Assembly (NCBI GenBank): GCA_963513935.1
Contig: OY740768.1
Coordinates: 45,192,368-45,256,367 of the forward strand
Length of the DNA stretch: 64,000 bases
From: Aphrophora alni
Taxonomy: Eukaryota > Arthropoda > Insecta > Hemiptera > Aphrophoridae
Direction: 5' to 3'
The notes under the pieces are model-generated. The model saw only the letters and a program-made list of their open reading frames with translations, was not told the DNA's origin and searched no databases. Position numbers and translations under genes: made by a program. Positions 32,371 through 41,976 of this stretch are shown in pieces (position 1 is the stretch's first letter; every line of letters starts with the position of its first letter).

Positions 32371-33659
32371 AACTGAGGATATTCCCACAAACATAACTGT
32401 TTTTTAGAAATATTTCCAGTGCTACTTTATCTTAATTATACAATATAATACTATATAGTTAACTTAAATGCATTGCTGACTTTTAACCAACTGTATAGAT
32501 CAATTTCTGCCTTAAGTGCTTAGAACTTCAACTCCATTAACGCTGATATTTTTCCTTCGAAAGTTCAATAAATAATTGGCCTCAACCAATTTAAATTCTA
32601 CTATAACAGTTAAATTGATACTTTCGTAATAACCATCTACAATAGTAGCAGCTTGTAGTTAATATGACGAAAGACCCGGCAACTTCATGAACAAAACGGA
32701 GTACTTAAGAGGTAGGAAAGTATTCGTCCAATATTACTTATGGATTTTCTTAACAGATTGGAGATTGTTTCTAGTATAATGGAATATTTATAACTACAAG
32801 GTCTATGTAGGAGAAGGAGGGGTAAAACGGTGAAGACGAGTAAGATGTTGAGGGGTTTTATATACATATATCATACTTCTAAAGCTGCTATTTGCGGGAA
32901 ACTACATCAAGTTCATCATTAGACAGCAGCCATTGTTTCAACTTCATTCTCACTGCGGATCTTGTAAGATTTGCAAGGTACGTAAAATGTCTATACTGAT
33001 TTGCAATATTTTTCTAATTTTAAGGCTCTAATATGTGTTGTACATAGAATATTTTTTTTCAAATGTTATATACACCACTGAATAGTATGTCTTACTAGTA
33101 ATAAAATTATCTGTATGATTACATTTTTACTGACCAGTTGTTTAGGGCTAAAATAACTTGAAAGCATCTTTGAGGATATGACGAGTAGGGGAAAGACGGG
33201 GAGCTTCCCCTTCTTGCCCTCTCTAATTATACTTATTTTATTATAGTTTCAGCTTAATCCTTGTAATGATCATTTTTGTCGAGATTTACCTTTTAAATTT
33301 TTTAATTATTTTTAAAAATGTTTAAATTAACAATCTTGCATTATTATTGAATTCACAAAACTTGTCACAAACGACTTGAAAAAAATCTTAACATTAACAT
33401 ATGATAACACAGAAAACAATCATTGTTGTGGCAATCGACAAACTACCTTGCATTTTGTTAAAAAAAGTGTTTAAATTACAATCTTGCATCATAATCGGAT
33501 TAACCCAACTTGTCATAAACGACTAGAAAGAAAAAAAAAACAACTTAACATCAAATTCAGGCAACCCCGAAGACTAGCCGAGTGAAGGTCGGTCACCCGA
33601 TATTTTAGATTATTAGGTGTAATCCATATTCATACTAGGGTCAACGTGTTTTGTTTCTG
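31702..33659. other. AT-rich non-coding sequence
   Basis: No gene was recognised. It includes a (TA)n tract at 32305-32367. Confidence 0.55.
32305..32367. repeat. (TA)n microsatellite
   Basis: About 63 bp of pure TA. Confidence 0.95.
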
Positions 33660-34105
33660 ATGGATCGCAAGTATCAACGGAAAACCACGAGCCAAGAATG
33701 GTCACTGGAGTTCATGGAAAGTTATGCGAAAGCTGTTTTAGATAGTAAAATGGGTTCTTCAAAGGCTGTTAGACAATTCTAACTACGATTGAACAACATG
33801 TGGGAAAGAGAAGTGCTAATCCTGGCTATTCAGCAGTGAAAAAGTTAGGACCAATCACTACCGTGTTTACAACAGAGCAAAAGGCAGAACTTAAATACTA
33901 TCTAACACGTATGGAAGCACGGATATTTGGCCAAACTATTAAAGAGCTTATTGAACTTGCTTTTCAGCTTGCTGAAAGAAACAACATCAAACATCCGTTT
34001 AATCCAGCAGCCAATTCTGCTGGAAGAGGTTGTGTAAAAGTTTATCTTCTCGAAATCACAAAAACAATGACATTACCACATTTGAAACGTTAAAAAAAAT
34101 TATGA
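33660..34105 (+). pseudogene. Pogo/Tigger-like transposase, N-terminal fragment with frameshifts
   Basis: An ATG at 33660 opens MDRKYQRKTTSQEWSLEFM and a short helix-turn-helix-like segment (SKAVRQF) before a stop at 33780. A second frame (from 33800) then continues with KRSANPGYSAVKKLGP, VFTTEQKAELKYYLTRME and LIELAFQLAERNNIKHPFN. The third frame adds KSLSSRNHKN. In pogo/jerky-type transposases the psq HTH is followed by a GR/KRxNPGY-like linker, VFTxEQExELxxYLxxME, LAFQLAERNxIxHPF and WFxSFLxRNP, so the order and spacing match. Two frameshifts and the absence of a DDE domain downstream show a broken N-terminal fragment. It may be from the same family as the minus-strand C-terminal fragment at 24010-24600. 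Confidence 0.7.
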
Positions 34106-35841
34106 ACTTTTCGGAACACTCTCTATATAAAACAAAAATCTATTATCTGAGTACCTTAGACCAAGAGCTTCAAATAAGAGGTTACTTATTTTTGTCTATC
34201 TTTCTCAGAAGCCGAGAAATCTTGCCGTTTCTATATATTGTTTTACAATCAGTATGCAATAGTATATCTTTATTACATATATTGCTTCTTAAGCTGATTT
34301 AAACAAACGGAGTTATGTGCCAAAGTTAGAGAATGGTAATGTATATACTAACAAATACACTGTATAAATTTTTAAGCAACAATGGTGTACCAATTTTTTT
34401 AATCTTTTATTTTTAATCAAATAATTTTGTCACAAATTTCTAAAAAAATAACAAAATTCCGTAATTATATACAAAATATTTACCTTAACACAATATAGAA
34501 AAATAAATCAAAAAAACAGCTAAAAATATAATTTATTAGTATAAAATACAAATATTATTTCTTGTTTATGAAGGAAGTAAGATAATATATAAGTACTATA
34601 TTCGTTATTTCACCATATCTTTTTGTTCTTATATTTTACAAATATTTTAATCAGCGTTCATGTTAGAAACACTTCATTGCATTGCACAAAACAAAGACAT
34701 TTTAAATCACTTCTGTAATCAAAAATTTTTAAATAATCTTTAATAGACAATAATGTTTTCTATACATTACACAAGTACATTAACTTTGACGGAGATGCTT
34801 GAGCTATTAAACATCTATATCCATTTAACTGCTACAGTACTGAAGTATATTTTATGTTCAACAGTTGTTATTTTTTATAATAATAAAATAATTTTAAGTC
34901 CATTATCTCAAATCAAAACTGTTTGAAAGCATTAAAATGAATCATCTGAAATGACCACGACAGGCATATCTGGTGTTTACGTATTGTATACAGTGTTTTA
35001 GAAACTAATTGTAAACATTTAATTAAAGCTTATTGTACTGCAAAGTTATTATTGATTGGCTCTGTATCTGCAATATCTGATAGTGAGCTCGAGTATTTAC
35101 TACAATTATTGTGGTATCTAATAACTGATTACGATCAAGAAAAATTCACTCCTTTGAATCATTGTACTCAACGTACACTCTAGTTGTTTCCGTTAATTCA
35201 CCATAGGATTTCACACTTAATTATCCTCCCTACCTCTCCGAAGAGATAAATAATTATTTATCACCCTCCCACTCCTTAATTTGATTATCATTTTATTGTC
35301 CACTTTATTTAGAACTTTTCCAGTAATATAAAAATTAAAAAATCCCCAATCTTAACTTTTTAATTAAAGGCCATCTAGTTTACTAGTTTATTTTATTTCA
35401 TCTTGTACTGAAAATGTTCAACAATATGATAACATTTAAATCACCCTTAACATCACCGCAATTAAACGTGACAATTAACCGGAGGATTATTCTTGAGATT
35501 ATGCAAGATAATCACGTCTCATTATTCCATTATTTTTTTTAAATCAAACTTCTGGAGAAAATATGAAAAATATCGGCGCATTGAGTGAACACACTGCTGA
35601 TACTCGTAAAAAGTGTGTAACCAATCAGCTAGATGGTTCCAAATAAAATATTACAGACATATAGGTAGACGGTTACATATACAACATAAAAAATCATTTA
35701 ACTTACCTTTATAATTATTCTGTTAACCCTTGTATTATTATAAGACGGCCGTTTCGGCTATTCATCCATTTTTATGTTTTCTTTAAAATTTTTGGCAGGA
35801 TGGTCCTCTGTCAATTGTTAAATACAAACACTCAGATAATG
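34106..35841. other. AT-rich non-coding sequence
   Basis: Nothing was recognised. Its right edge is the target site of the Polinton insertion. Confidence 0.55.
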
Positions 35842-35847
35842 ACTGTG
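35842..35847. repeat. Left 6-bp target-site duplication (ACTGTG)
   Basis: ACTGTG lies immediately before the element tip AGTAGAGTT. The identical ACTGTG follows the complementary tip at 48436-48441. A 6-bp duplication is characteristic of Polinton/Maverick integration by a retroviral-type integrase. Confidence 0.9.
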
Positions 35848-35898
35848 AGTAGAGTTCCCGTCAGTTGAGATCCAACATGGCGGCTGCCCTTGACCTCT

Positions 35899-35978
35899 TG
35901 ACCTTGACCTGACCTTTTGACCTTGACCTGACCCCTTGACCTTGGCCTGACCTCTTGACCTTGACCTCTTGACCTTGA
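35899..35978 (-). promoter_or_regulatory. Cluster of TCAAGGTCA-type nuclear receptor sites, left TIR
   Basis: On the minus strand there are four perfect TCAAGGTCA sites (at 35899, 35918, 35956 and 35970) and one CCAAGGTCA (at 35937). They are interleaved with further AGGTCA half-sites. TCAAGGTCA is the established extended half-site for monomer-binding nuclear receptors (FTZ-F1/NR5A and ERR classes). The sequence match is exact. Binding is inferred. The same array faces outward at the other tip. Confidence 0.55.
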
Positions 35979-35999
35979 CCTGACCTCTTGACCCCCACC

Positions 36000-36210
36000 T
36001 GGCCCCTCCCCCTGGCCCCTCCCCTTGCCCCCTCCCCTTGCCCCCCCTTGGCCCCTCCCCTTGGCCCCTCCCCTTGCCCGCCATTTTGTTGCCCCCTCCC
36101 CGACGCCTTTGCCCCCTCCCCGTTGCCCCTCCCCCGCACGCCATTTTGTTGTTTTACCCAATCCTTGTCCACCACAGACGCCATTTTGTTCCCCCTCCCC
36201 CCTTGCCCCC
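36000..36210. repeat. C-rich (G-rich on minus) low-complexity block, left TIR
   Basis: Imperfect tandem CCCCTCCCCTTGG-type units occur, with interspersed GCCATTTTGTTG. The G-rich strand has many runs of 4-5 G with short spacers, compatible with G-quadruplex formation. Length differs between the TIRs, which indicates slippage after insertion or imperfect copying. It generates several long but spurious Pro-rich and Gly/Arg-rich open frames. Confidence 0.85.
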
Positions 36211-36297
36211 GCCTTGTGACGTAATGCATTGCACACGTAATTTGCTGCATCGTTTCCCCACCATCCATCAGTGACGTAATTTTTTTCTTCCCTAGTG

Positions 36298-36352
36298 GGA
36301 TTCGAACCTGTGAAGTTAAGATTTGAAGGCAGACACGCTACCGACTGAGCTA
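36298..36352 (-). promoter_or_regulatory. tRNA-like segment with Pol III A and B boxes, left TIR
   Basis: On the minus strand TAGCTCAGTCGG (36341-36352) is a perfect A box. GGTTCGAATCC (36298-36308) is a perfect B box, 32 bases downstream. The T-arm and acceptor do not pair properly, so this is a tRNA-derived relic and not a tRNA gene. No T-run terminator follows at once on that strand. It may act as an internal Pol III promoter or TFIIIC site. Confidence 0.6.
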
Positions 36353-36604
36353 TCATGCACAGTATTACAAATTGTATATTTAATGTATTATATAAGTCAC
36401 CATGTTGTTGAGTACACCCATTCCCCCATACCCCCGCCCCCGACTGTGACGTAATGCTACCAGTCGTAGGTAAGAAAGGGGGATCGCTTTCGGCTGTTTC
36501 GGCTACCATTCCAAGGTCACAGGTGTGTTTAGACAGGTTCTGACTGGTCTAGCCGGATTGGTTCGGAAGGCAGACACAGCTATTACAAGGATACAAACAC
36601 AAAT

Positions 36605-36671
36605 CCGTACCGTAAGGCGTACCGAGTTTTTCGCGCGCGCGCGAAAAACTCGCGTACGCCTTACGGTACGG
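36605..36671. other. 67-nt GC-rich perfect-type hairpin, left TIR
   Basis: CCGTACCGTAAGGCGTAC at the left pairs with its complement ending at 36671. Inside this CGAGTTTTTCGCG pairs with CGCGAAAAACTCG around a CGCG core. One small asymmetric CG insertion separates the two stems. It is a candidate cruciform or protein-binding site. Confidence 0.85.
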
Positions 36672-36875
36672 GTATAGCTCGTACCTCGAGGTTGTAAGGT
36701 AAGGGCCGGAGGTTCCGACCCAACGTTTGACTCACTGTCTACCAGGGTGCAGCACATGTGTTTATGTATCGTGTTAAACCTAAAAGAATGTTAACCTAGG
36801 ACTTATTAAAGTTCCTACTTTTGCCTAAACCTATGCTTACCACAGCCCACACGGGTGTTAGTCTGGCCACTATTT

Positions 36876-37063
36876 AACAACCGAAATATATTTTTACCAA
36901 CCGATTTACCAACCGAAATATACTTTTACCAACCGAAATATACTTTTAACAACCGATTAACCAACCAAAATATACTTTTACCAACCGATTTACCAACCGA
37001 AATATATTTTTACCAACCGACTTTCCAACCGAAATATACTTTTAGCAACCGATTTGTCAACCC
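36876..37063. repeat. Tandem CCAACCGAAATATAYTTTTA repeats, left TIR
   Basis: About eight to ten imperfect units of ACCAACCGAAATATACTTTT alternate with shorter ACCAACCGATTT units. The mirrored copy is at 47183-47368. It is close to the inner TIR edge and so lies upstream of the first gene at the other end. A promoter-proximal role is possible but not shown. Confidence 0.85.
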
Positions 37064-37224
37064 AAACCCCCCACCTCCCACCAGAGCGCGTGTGCGTTGA
37101 AGTGACAGCATTGGTCACGTGATGGAATAACCGGGGCCAATTCCCTTGACTAAACAAAAGTAGTGTCCACAGTCGGGTTACTGGCAGTGTAGCACGACCG
37201 GAGTTAAAACAAGGTGACTCACAC

Positions 37225-37412
37225 AATAATATGAAAACGTGTAGATTTTTTAATAATGTATTCTCTCTCAATAAGTTTAAAAAAGTTACATTAAAGAGTA
37301 CTATAATAATGACGAGAATAAACACAGAGTTGAGTCAACTACCCAACCAATCCATTGCCCTCAGATTTTTTTTTAATCTTATGGGTTTTTACATAGAGAG
37401 TCACACACAAAC
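37225..37412. other. Spacer between left TIR and last Polinton gene
   Basis: AT-rich, non-coding; probably the 3' flank of the cysteine-rich gene. No clear minus-strand polyadenylation signal stands out. Confidence 0.4.
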
Positions 37413-37931
37413 TTACAACATTACATTCCTATATTTACATCTCCGAAACATACACCTGCACAAGTCACCATGACAGTCTGACTGTTTACAAAATAATAAG
37501 TCTTTAATATAAAACTTTTGACAGTTCAGTACACAACAACTATAACACTGGTCCGATGTCGATACAGTTCCCGTGTCAACAGTGGTTGTCATAGATAAGC
37601 TGTACAGATCCATTAGCGGTACGTTCCAATACCTGCACCTACAATGGCAAAAGCTGAATGCCTGACACTTTGTACATGCCAGGCCGTCAACTTGACATTC
37701 GGGTGCTTTAAAACATTTGTTACCACAACAGTACCCGGTCAAATGTTGAGGCCGTTCAGGTACTATTACTGGAACACTGTACGACTTCCTTGAGCGGCAG
37801 TCGGCAAGCAAACAAGTGCACAGGTTTCCGTAACAATCTGGTTTTGTACAAAACACCAGATCTTTTATTTTGATTTTCTTACATGCGTTACCACAGCACA
37901 CGTAGGATTCCAGCGTCTTACACAATTCCAT
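37413..37931 (-). CDS. Cysteine-rich triple-repeat protein, probable metal-binding
   Basis: The protein has 172 residues from an ATG, 27 of them cysteines. Two repeats (residues 12-45 and 132-165) share exactly the same spacing of eight cysteines: CC-x3-C-x10-C-x4-C-x4-C-x-C-x4-C. Each also has the common core IKDLxFC and DCxGxLCxC. A middle repeat (68-99) keeps the CCGNxC start but has altered spacing. This looks like a tandemly triplicated zinc-binding or disulfide module. There is no signal peptide, so zinc binding is more likely than secretion. I do not recognise the family. It is the last gene of the element, separated from the others by a 501-bp gap, so it may have its own promoter. A regulatory or host-interaction role is only a guess. 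Confidence 0.75.
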   Translation of the reverse strand: MELCKTLESYVCCGNACKKIKIKDLVFCTKPDCYGNLCTCLLADCRSRKSYSVPVIVPERPQHLTGYCCGNKCFKAPECQVDGLACTKCQAFSFCHCRCRYWNVPLMDLYSLSMTTTVDTGTVSTSDQCYSCCVLNCQKFYIKDLLFCKQSDCHGDLCRCMFRRCKYRNVML

Positions 37932-38432
37932 TATCTGAAAAAGCAGAAAATAATTCGTTAAAATAAGCTTGTCCTCTGTGTTTTCACGGGGTTGGAACCG
38001 TCATCCGGTACAGTGAAGCCATACCAGAGCCCACATTACAAGCCGGGGGCAAGCAGAAGGCTTACCCCCTTGTGGTAATAGCTCCAATCCATCGCTATTC
38101 CCTGTGACCACCACTCCATTACAAAACTGTGGTCCCCATTTTATTTATTTTTTATTATTATTTTTTTATATTTTGATTATTTTTTTTTTTTATTTTTTTT
38201 TCAAAAGTTGTTACTTGTACCTCTTGCCCAATATTGTGTGTCTCATTCAAGGTTTAACAAGTCTTTCGACTGCGCCAGTGACCTTCAAACAGGTTTACGG
38301 GAGAATCAACTCCGCTCCAGGGACCTCCATACGGCCTTGCGGGATTTTTAGGTCCACGCCAGAGGGCACACACACACACACACACACACATTCCGATGCC
38401 GGTCGGGTATCTTCATACCGTCCCCGCGTCTT
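37932..38432. other. 501-bp gap inside the Polinton
   Basis: This is the only long intergenic space in the element. It contains a T-rich stretch at 38140-38205 (minus strand A-rich) and a (CA)12 tract at 38367-38390. No polymerase motif (such as YGDTDS or SLYPS) is readable in any frame. It may hold the promoter of the cysteine-rich gene. Confidence 0.5.
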
Positions 38433-38882
38433 TTAGGCAAGTAGTAGATCGTAATAACTTTTAGCACTTTTTAGTGCACATTTACTATCTAAGTTACTAT
38501 TATGTTGTGGTAATAAACATTTAATGTCTCCACTATGGGAGAATTTCTCCTCCTGAGGTAATTCCATCACACGAGGATGAAATTGTCTCAGAAATTGAGC
38601 CTTTTCCAATCCTTTGGTAAAAATTATTGCAAAAGGCTTGCACAAAGTGCGTATCGTGTCCTCGTTGTAAGGTACACCTCCTTCATCCCATCTGATATAG
38701 TGGAAACGAGATTGTAACCAACGAGCCGATCTTTGCGATTTATCGTTAAGTAGGGAAAAATTGTACGGCGGTTTGAACACCGTGATACTGTGAAAATGAT
38801 CACCGACGATTGCCAATTCTTTGACGATATACTTGTTATCGTTATCGTGAAACGCGTGAAATTCAACTACCGCCGCTTGCAT
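38433..38882 (-). CDS. Uncharacterised Polinton protein (KELAIV/KGLEKA family-like)
   Basis: The protein has 149 residues from the ATG at 38882. An upstream GTG extension is open but overlaps the preceding gene much further and is unlikely. Visible blocks are KYIVKELAIVGDHF near the N-terminus, FHYIRWDEGGVPY in the middle and FAIIFTKGLEKAQFLRQF followed by a C-terminal Cys/His-containing segment. These blocks recall a family of small proteins present in many copies in arthropod genomes. I recall the pattern but know no proven function. Its start overlaps the stop of the upstream gene by 20 bases. A nuclease-like or DNA-processing role would be speculation. Confidence 0.65.
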   Translation of the reverse strand: MQAAVVEFHAFHDNDNKYIVKELAIVGDHFHSITVFKPPYNFSLLNDKSQRSARWLQSRFHYIRWDEGGVPYNEDTIRTLCKPFAIIFTKGLEKAQFLRQFHPRVMELPQEEKFSHSGDIKCLLPQHNSNLDSKCALKSAKSYYDLLLA

Positions 38883-39435
38883 GTTTCTTAAACAAGCTAA
38901 CTTCGTCGTACAGTCTGTCCGCTTCGGGGAGAGTGCTAGATACGAGCTCGTCGCTGGCCAAGACCTCAATGATGTACGAGCGTAAATCTTTCTCGATATA
39001 AAACAATTCGGCGACACGTCTGGACACGAGCGGCATACTCTCCTCCAGTAGCTTCCATTCGTCGGCGTTCAAGGTCATACAATGTTGCCCGTCGTACAAT
39101 TGAACGTAACGTTTGCCGAAAATATTGCGCAATATTACGTCACCGATAGTCAGATTGAATTTACACGTTCTCTTATCGCTGATAGCAGCCGTTATAGATT
39201 TTAAATGAAGTGATAATTCTTCGAGTATTAGGTGATTGAAGAAAACAAATTTTCTACCAGCTTGCACTAAAAGTCCAAGACCGAAACCTGTATGTTGGAA
39301 TATACCGGTTGCTATGAATTTAGTGCACTCGCTGTTTAAGAAATGAACAGATTTAAGAAAAATTCCCAAAGGGAGGTTAGGTGGTACCTGACGCTTGGTA
39401 GGAGCTCTCTCCACGTCCATCCTGCTCGGATCCAT
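38863..39435 (-). CDS. Uncharacterised Polinton protein, 190 residues
   Basis: The ATG at 39435 opens a 190-residue frame beginning MDPSRMDVERAPTKRQVPPN. It has a mixed alpha/beta composition and no membrane segment. Blocks such as FLNSECTKFIATGIFQ, KFVFFNHLILEELSLHL and YVQLYDGQHCMTLNADEW suggest a compact folded domain. I do not recognise the family. It follows the 151-residue acidic protein with a 21-base gap and overlaps the next gene by 20 bases, so co-expression with both is likely. Confidence 0.7.
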   Translation of the reverse strand: MDPSRMDVERAPTKRQVPPNLPLGIFLKSVHFLNSECTKFIATGIFQHTGFGLGLLVQAGRKFVFFNHLILEELSLHLKSITAAISDKRTCKFNLTIGDVILRNIFGKRYVQLYDGQHCMTLNADEWKLLEESMPLVSRRVAELFYIEKDLRSYIIEVLASDELVSSTLPEADRLYDEVSLFKKHASGGS

Positions 39436-39456
39436 GGTCTCGACTGACGGAGGAAG

Positions 39457-39912
39457 TTACAACTGACTACTTTGATAGTAGAAACAACCTTCTTCAAGTT
39501 CCGGTTCGAATTGAACCAATGGGAACTCGTGTAGACGAGGATCATCGAAATCGAATTGATAGTATTTTTCATCGCTTATATCCTCCTCTCTACAAGTGAC
39601 ACAGTAATGGCTACGATAAACCACCCCCACCCCACCCACTAAAACGTAAACCGAATCTGTAGAACAGCCGATGTTACCCGAAGATAGCCGACTCTTTAAA
39701 GCTGCATAGATGTGTTCCGATACTTGTGACCATTCGACATGAAATTTATCGTTTTCGTAGAGGTAGTCTGTGAATGCCAAGGTCAACTCATCTTCTATTT
39801 CATTAGGCTCGAATGAATATAGCGTGTCAATCAAGTCCTCTAAATCAGATAATCTATCTCTAGGCACTATCCTGAGGAAGGCGTGAACGACTCCTGGGTA
39901 TGTGGTGCACAT
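39457..39912 (-). CDS. Uncharacterised acidic Polinton protein, 151 residues
   Basis: The ATG at 39912 opens a strongly acidic protein, with clusters EPNEIEDELTLAF, REEDISDEK and FEPELEEG. A hydrophobic VYVLVGGVGVVY stretch is followed by HYCVTC. A single CxxC-type pair (CVTC) is present. No family was recognised. It lies between the major capsid candidate (73-base gap) and the 190-residue protein. The acidic character would suit a scaffold or regulatory protein, but that is not shown. Confidence 0.65.
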   Translation of the reverse strand: MCTTYPGVVHAFLRIVPRDRLSDLEDLIDTLYSFEPNEIEDELTLAFTDYLYENDKFHVEWSQVSEHIYAALKSRLSSGNIGCSTDSVYVLVGGVGVVYRSHYCVTCREEDISDEKYYQFDFDDPRLHEFPLVQFEPELEEGCFYYQSSQL

Positions 39913-39985
39913 GATGTCTCGTCAGCGAATGATTGGACCGTTAAGTGGTATCGTGTTATAAGAGAGAGACTGTGCGCATGCGCAT

Positions 39986-41173
39986 CTATTCCATAACCTT
40001 TTTCACTGTGCTTGTAAGGAGATTGTACACGATATGCGAGTCGTGTAAAATGAGACAATAGGCTGTTGTATTGGCCGGTATATTAGCAGAAGTTTCTATT
40101 TCTAGTCTGACATCCACGGGACCTGATTTAATAGAATCGTTCTGTTTGGAACAATCGATTACAAAGAGAGGACAATTTGTAAAAGATTGTAAATCTAGAC
40201 TGGGCAAGGACTCGTGCGTATAGTACGATTCTTGGAATCTATGGTACATTTCGTACATTGTGGAAATATCGCCGTTAATATTATCGTAAGGAAAATACTG
40301 TGAATTTAGATAGAGTTTTAAATTTGAAAGGCTGCACATGTCAAACACGGAGGCATCCTTTTTGATCTTATTTTTTCTATCTGTTTGAAAGGCTAGAATA
40401 ACATAGCGTGGTTTTTCCAGCTGATTAGCGGTTTTAATTGTCCACGAAATCTGATTGGTTTGCGGCACTATTGGATACTCGTGTAACTCCCAACTACGAA
40501 ACGGAACATGGACAGGTTCGTCTCTTTCGATCATTTTCAAAAGATTCAATCGGAGTGAATCTGAAACCGTCACATAAGGCACTCTCCAGTGTATACTAGT
40601 TATCTTTAGATTAACGGATGCAGCATCATCACTGTATACAGCGTTCAAATCGGAGGCCGAACGTAAGAGCACTAGTTCCTGTTTTACGTTCATTACAATC
40701 CGTTGGTAGTCTTCGAAAAAGCCCATCAACAGCTTCAATGGCACAGAGAGGGAAAAGTTTGAAACGGTAGCCATCCCACCGGCTCCCAACCATCCTGCGT
40801 TGCTGAATTTATTCTTCTCACTCTCTCGCAACGACAACAGATTTTTCAGTGTACTGGAAATTCCGACATTTCTCGTACGGTCCACTTCGCTACCGGCAAA
40901 TTCGTATCTAATATCGTCAAATAGAAAGGCTACGGCATTGTTGACCAATTTCACCGTTGCAGCAGTGCCGTCCGCTTTTGTGCCGCTCACTGTTCCTTTT
41001 ATATGCAATATACTACCAAACGGTGCTGTGATCACGTCCTGTTGATTTATGGGAATACGAATTTCATCGTTATTACCGTACGTTGACGACGCATAAGGTC
41101 TGTGCGAATGATATTCAAGACCACTGATGACGTCATTGTATTCTGCTGCACTATCTATTGCCAGTAGATCCAT
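39986..41173 (-). CDS. MCP: Major capsid protein candidate (double jelly-roll, hexon-like)
   Basis: The protein has 395 residues from the ATG at 41173. It has the beta-rich composition of capsid jelly-rolls. Motifs I associate with an invertebrate polinton/adintovirus capsid family are ASSTYGNNDEIRIPI near residue 28, FLFDDIRYEFAGSEVDRTRN (about 89-108), VPFRSWELHEYP (about 221), QLEKPRYVILAFQT (about 252), FVIDCSKQND and the C-terminal NTTAYCLILHDS. It is shorter than the usual 500-650-residue Polinton capsid protein, but the frame is complete with no sign of truncation. It follows the penton-like gene as expected of a virion module. The capsid assignment rests on remembered family patterns and on context. 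Confidence 0.7.
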   Translation of the reverse strand: MDLLAIDSAAEYNDVISGLEYHSHRPYASSTYGNNDEIRIPINQQDVITAPFGSILHIKGTVSGTKADGTAATVKLVNNAVAFLFDDIRYEFAGSEVDRTRNVGISSTLKNLLSLRESEKNKFSNAGWLGAGGMATVSNFSLSVPLKLLMGFFEDYQRIVMNVKQELVLLRSASDLNAVYSDDAASVNLKITSIHWRVPYVTVSDSLRLNLLKMIERDEPVHVPFRSWELHEYPIVPQTNQISWTIKTANQLEKPRYVILAFQTDRKNKIKKDASVFDMCSLSNLKLYLNSQYFPYDNINGDISTMYEMYHRFQESYYTHESLPSLDLQSFTNCPLFVIDCSKQNDSIKSGPVDVRLEIETSANIPANTTAYCLILHDSHIVYNLLTSTVKKVME

Positions 41174-41274
41174 TTTTTACTTTAAATCCCAAAGCTGAGA
41201 GAAAACGAATATTTCTAGCTGTTAACTCTGTCGAGTTTGAACGTACACTGATACTGTTCTTATAACGTTGTCCA

Positions 41275-41976
41275 TTAAATACGAGACCCATTTCTACGTA
41301 AATGCAATCGGACAGAAACCGATTCTTCTCGGAAATTTATAGGTACTCCGTTCTGATCTCTAAGGCTTACGGTGATGTTATGAATGGTTTTCACGTTGAC
41401 GGGTAAATATATTACAGTCGTCGGTATTTCGACAATCTTGTACCCCGGAGCCACTTGTGGGTAAAACTCGTGTATATTGTGTGACTCTTTTCCATTTTGA
41501 AATGACCCAGTTACAATATTACACTCAACTCTAATAACATTCACTCTTATAATATCGACGGGGAGCTCAGATTCGTGTCTTTGGTTGGCTGATAAATCCC
41601 CATTATTGAAACCGAGTAATTTTCCGATAGATCCGTCTTTAAAATGTATAGTCTTTGAACACTTAAGTTCCGCTTTAAGTGTGTTATTGTTCGGCTTGAG
41701 CGAAAATGCAATCTCCGGCGACAGATGTGATTTGATATATTTTTCAATATCCTCAATTTCGTACGAACCTGTCGGTATATTAACGGTCACTTCATAATTA
41801 TCGTTTTGATCTTCACCGAGATACAATTTATTGTTAATTCCTTCTTCGATATTGGGAATGGAATTGTACACAGCAAGATCAATGAGACCGATTTCCCACT
41901 CTCCATAGGATAGATCAATCGGTGGAAAGAAATCACACCAAAGTGTAGAACTATTTCCGTTTAAAACAATACTCAT
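41275..41976 (-). CDS. mCP: Minor capsid (penton-like, single jelly-roll) protein
   Basis: I place the start at the ATG at 41976, which forms an ATGA overlap with the protease stop. This gives 233 residues; an open extension to 42009 lacks support. The protein starts MSIVLNGNSS and has the motifs WEIGLIDLAVYNSIPNI, GKLLGFNNGD, VIRVECNIVTGSFQNGK, HEFYPQVAPGYKIVEIP and a C-terminal VSVRLHLRR. These correspond to the Polinton minor capsid/penton family, which has a single jelly-roll fold and occupies the vertices. Protease, penton and major capsid genes in sequence are the typical morphogenetic module. The frame is intact. Confidence 0.85.
   Translation of the reverse strand: MSIVLNGNSSTLWCDFFPPIDLSYGEWEIGLIDLAVYNSIPNIEEGINNKLYLGEDQNDNYEVTVNIPTGSYEIEDIEKYIKSHLSPEIAFSLKPNNNTLKAELKCSKTIHFKDGSIGKLLGFNNGDLSANQRHESELPVDIIRVNVIRVECNIVTGSFQNGKESHNIHEFYPQVAPGYKIVEIPTTVIYLPVNVKTIHNITVSLRDQNGVPINFREESVSVRLHLRRNGSRI

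Larger units (their letters stand above)
35848..37224. repeat. Left terminal inverted repeat of the Polinton (1377 bp)
   Basis: This is the reverse complement of 47021-48435. Identity appears very high throughout. Visible differences are about 38 bp fewer in the C/G-rich block and single-base length changes in A/T runs. The inner boundary is sharp: CTCACAC at 37218-37224 mirrors GTGTGAG at 47021. The substructures (receptor-like sites, C-rich block, TGACGTAA motifs, tRNA-like segment, hairpin, AT-rich tandem repeat) are listed on their own. Confidence 0.95.

Noticed and set aside
35818..36509. Long Gly/Arg-rich and Pro-rich open frames in the left TIR (up to 225 codons) and their mirror copies at 47735-48450
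   Set aside because: They are translations of the G-rich and TCAAGGTCA repeat blocks in several frames at once. Composition follows the repeat, and none has a recognisable domain.
37932..38432. PolB relic in the 501-bp gap
   Set aside because: No polymerase or exonuclease motif could be read in any frame, and the composition is low-complexity T-rich and (CA)n.
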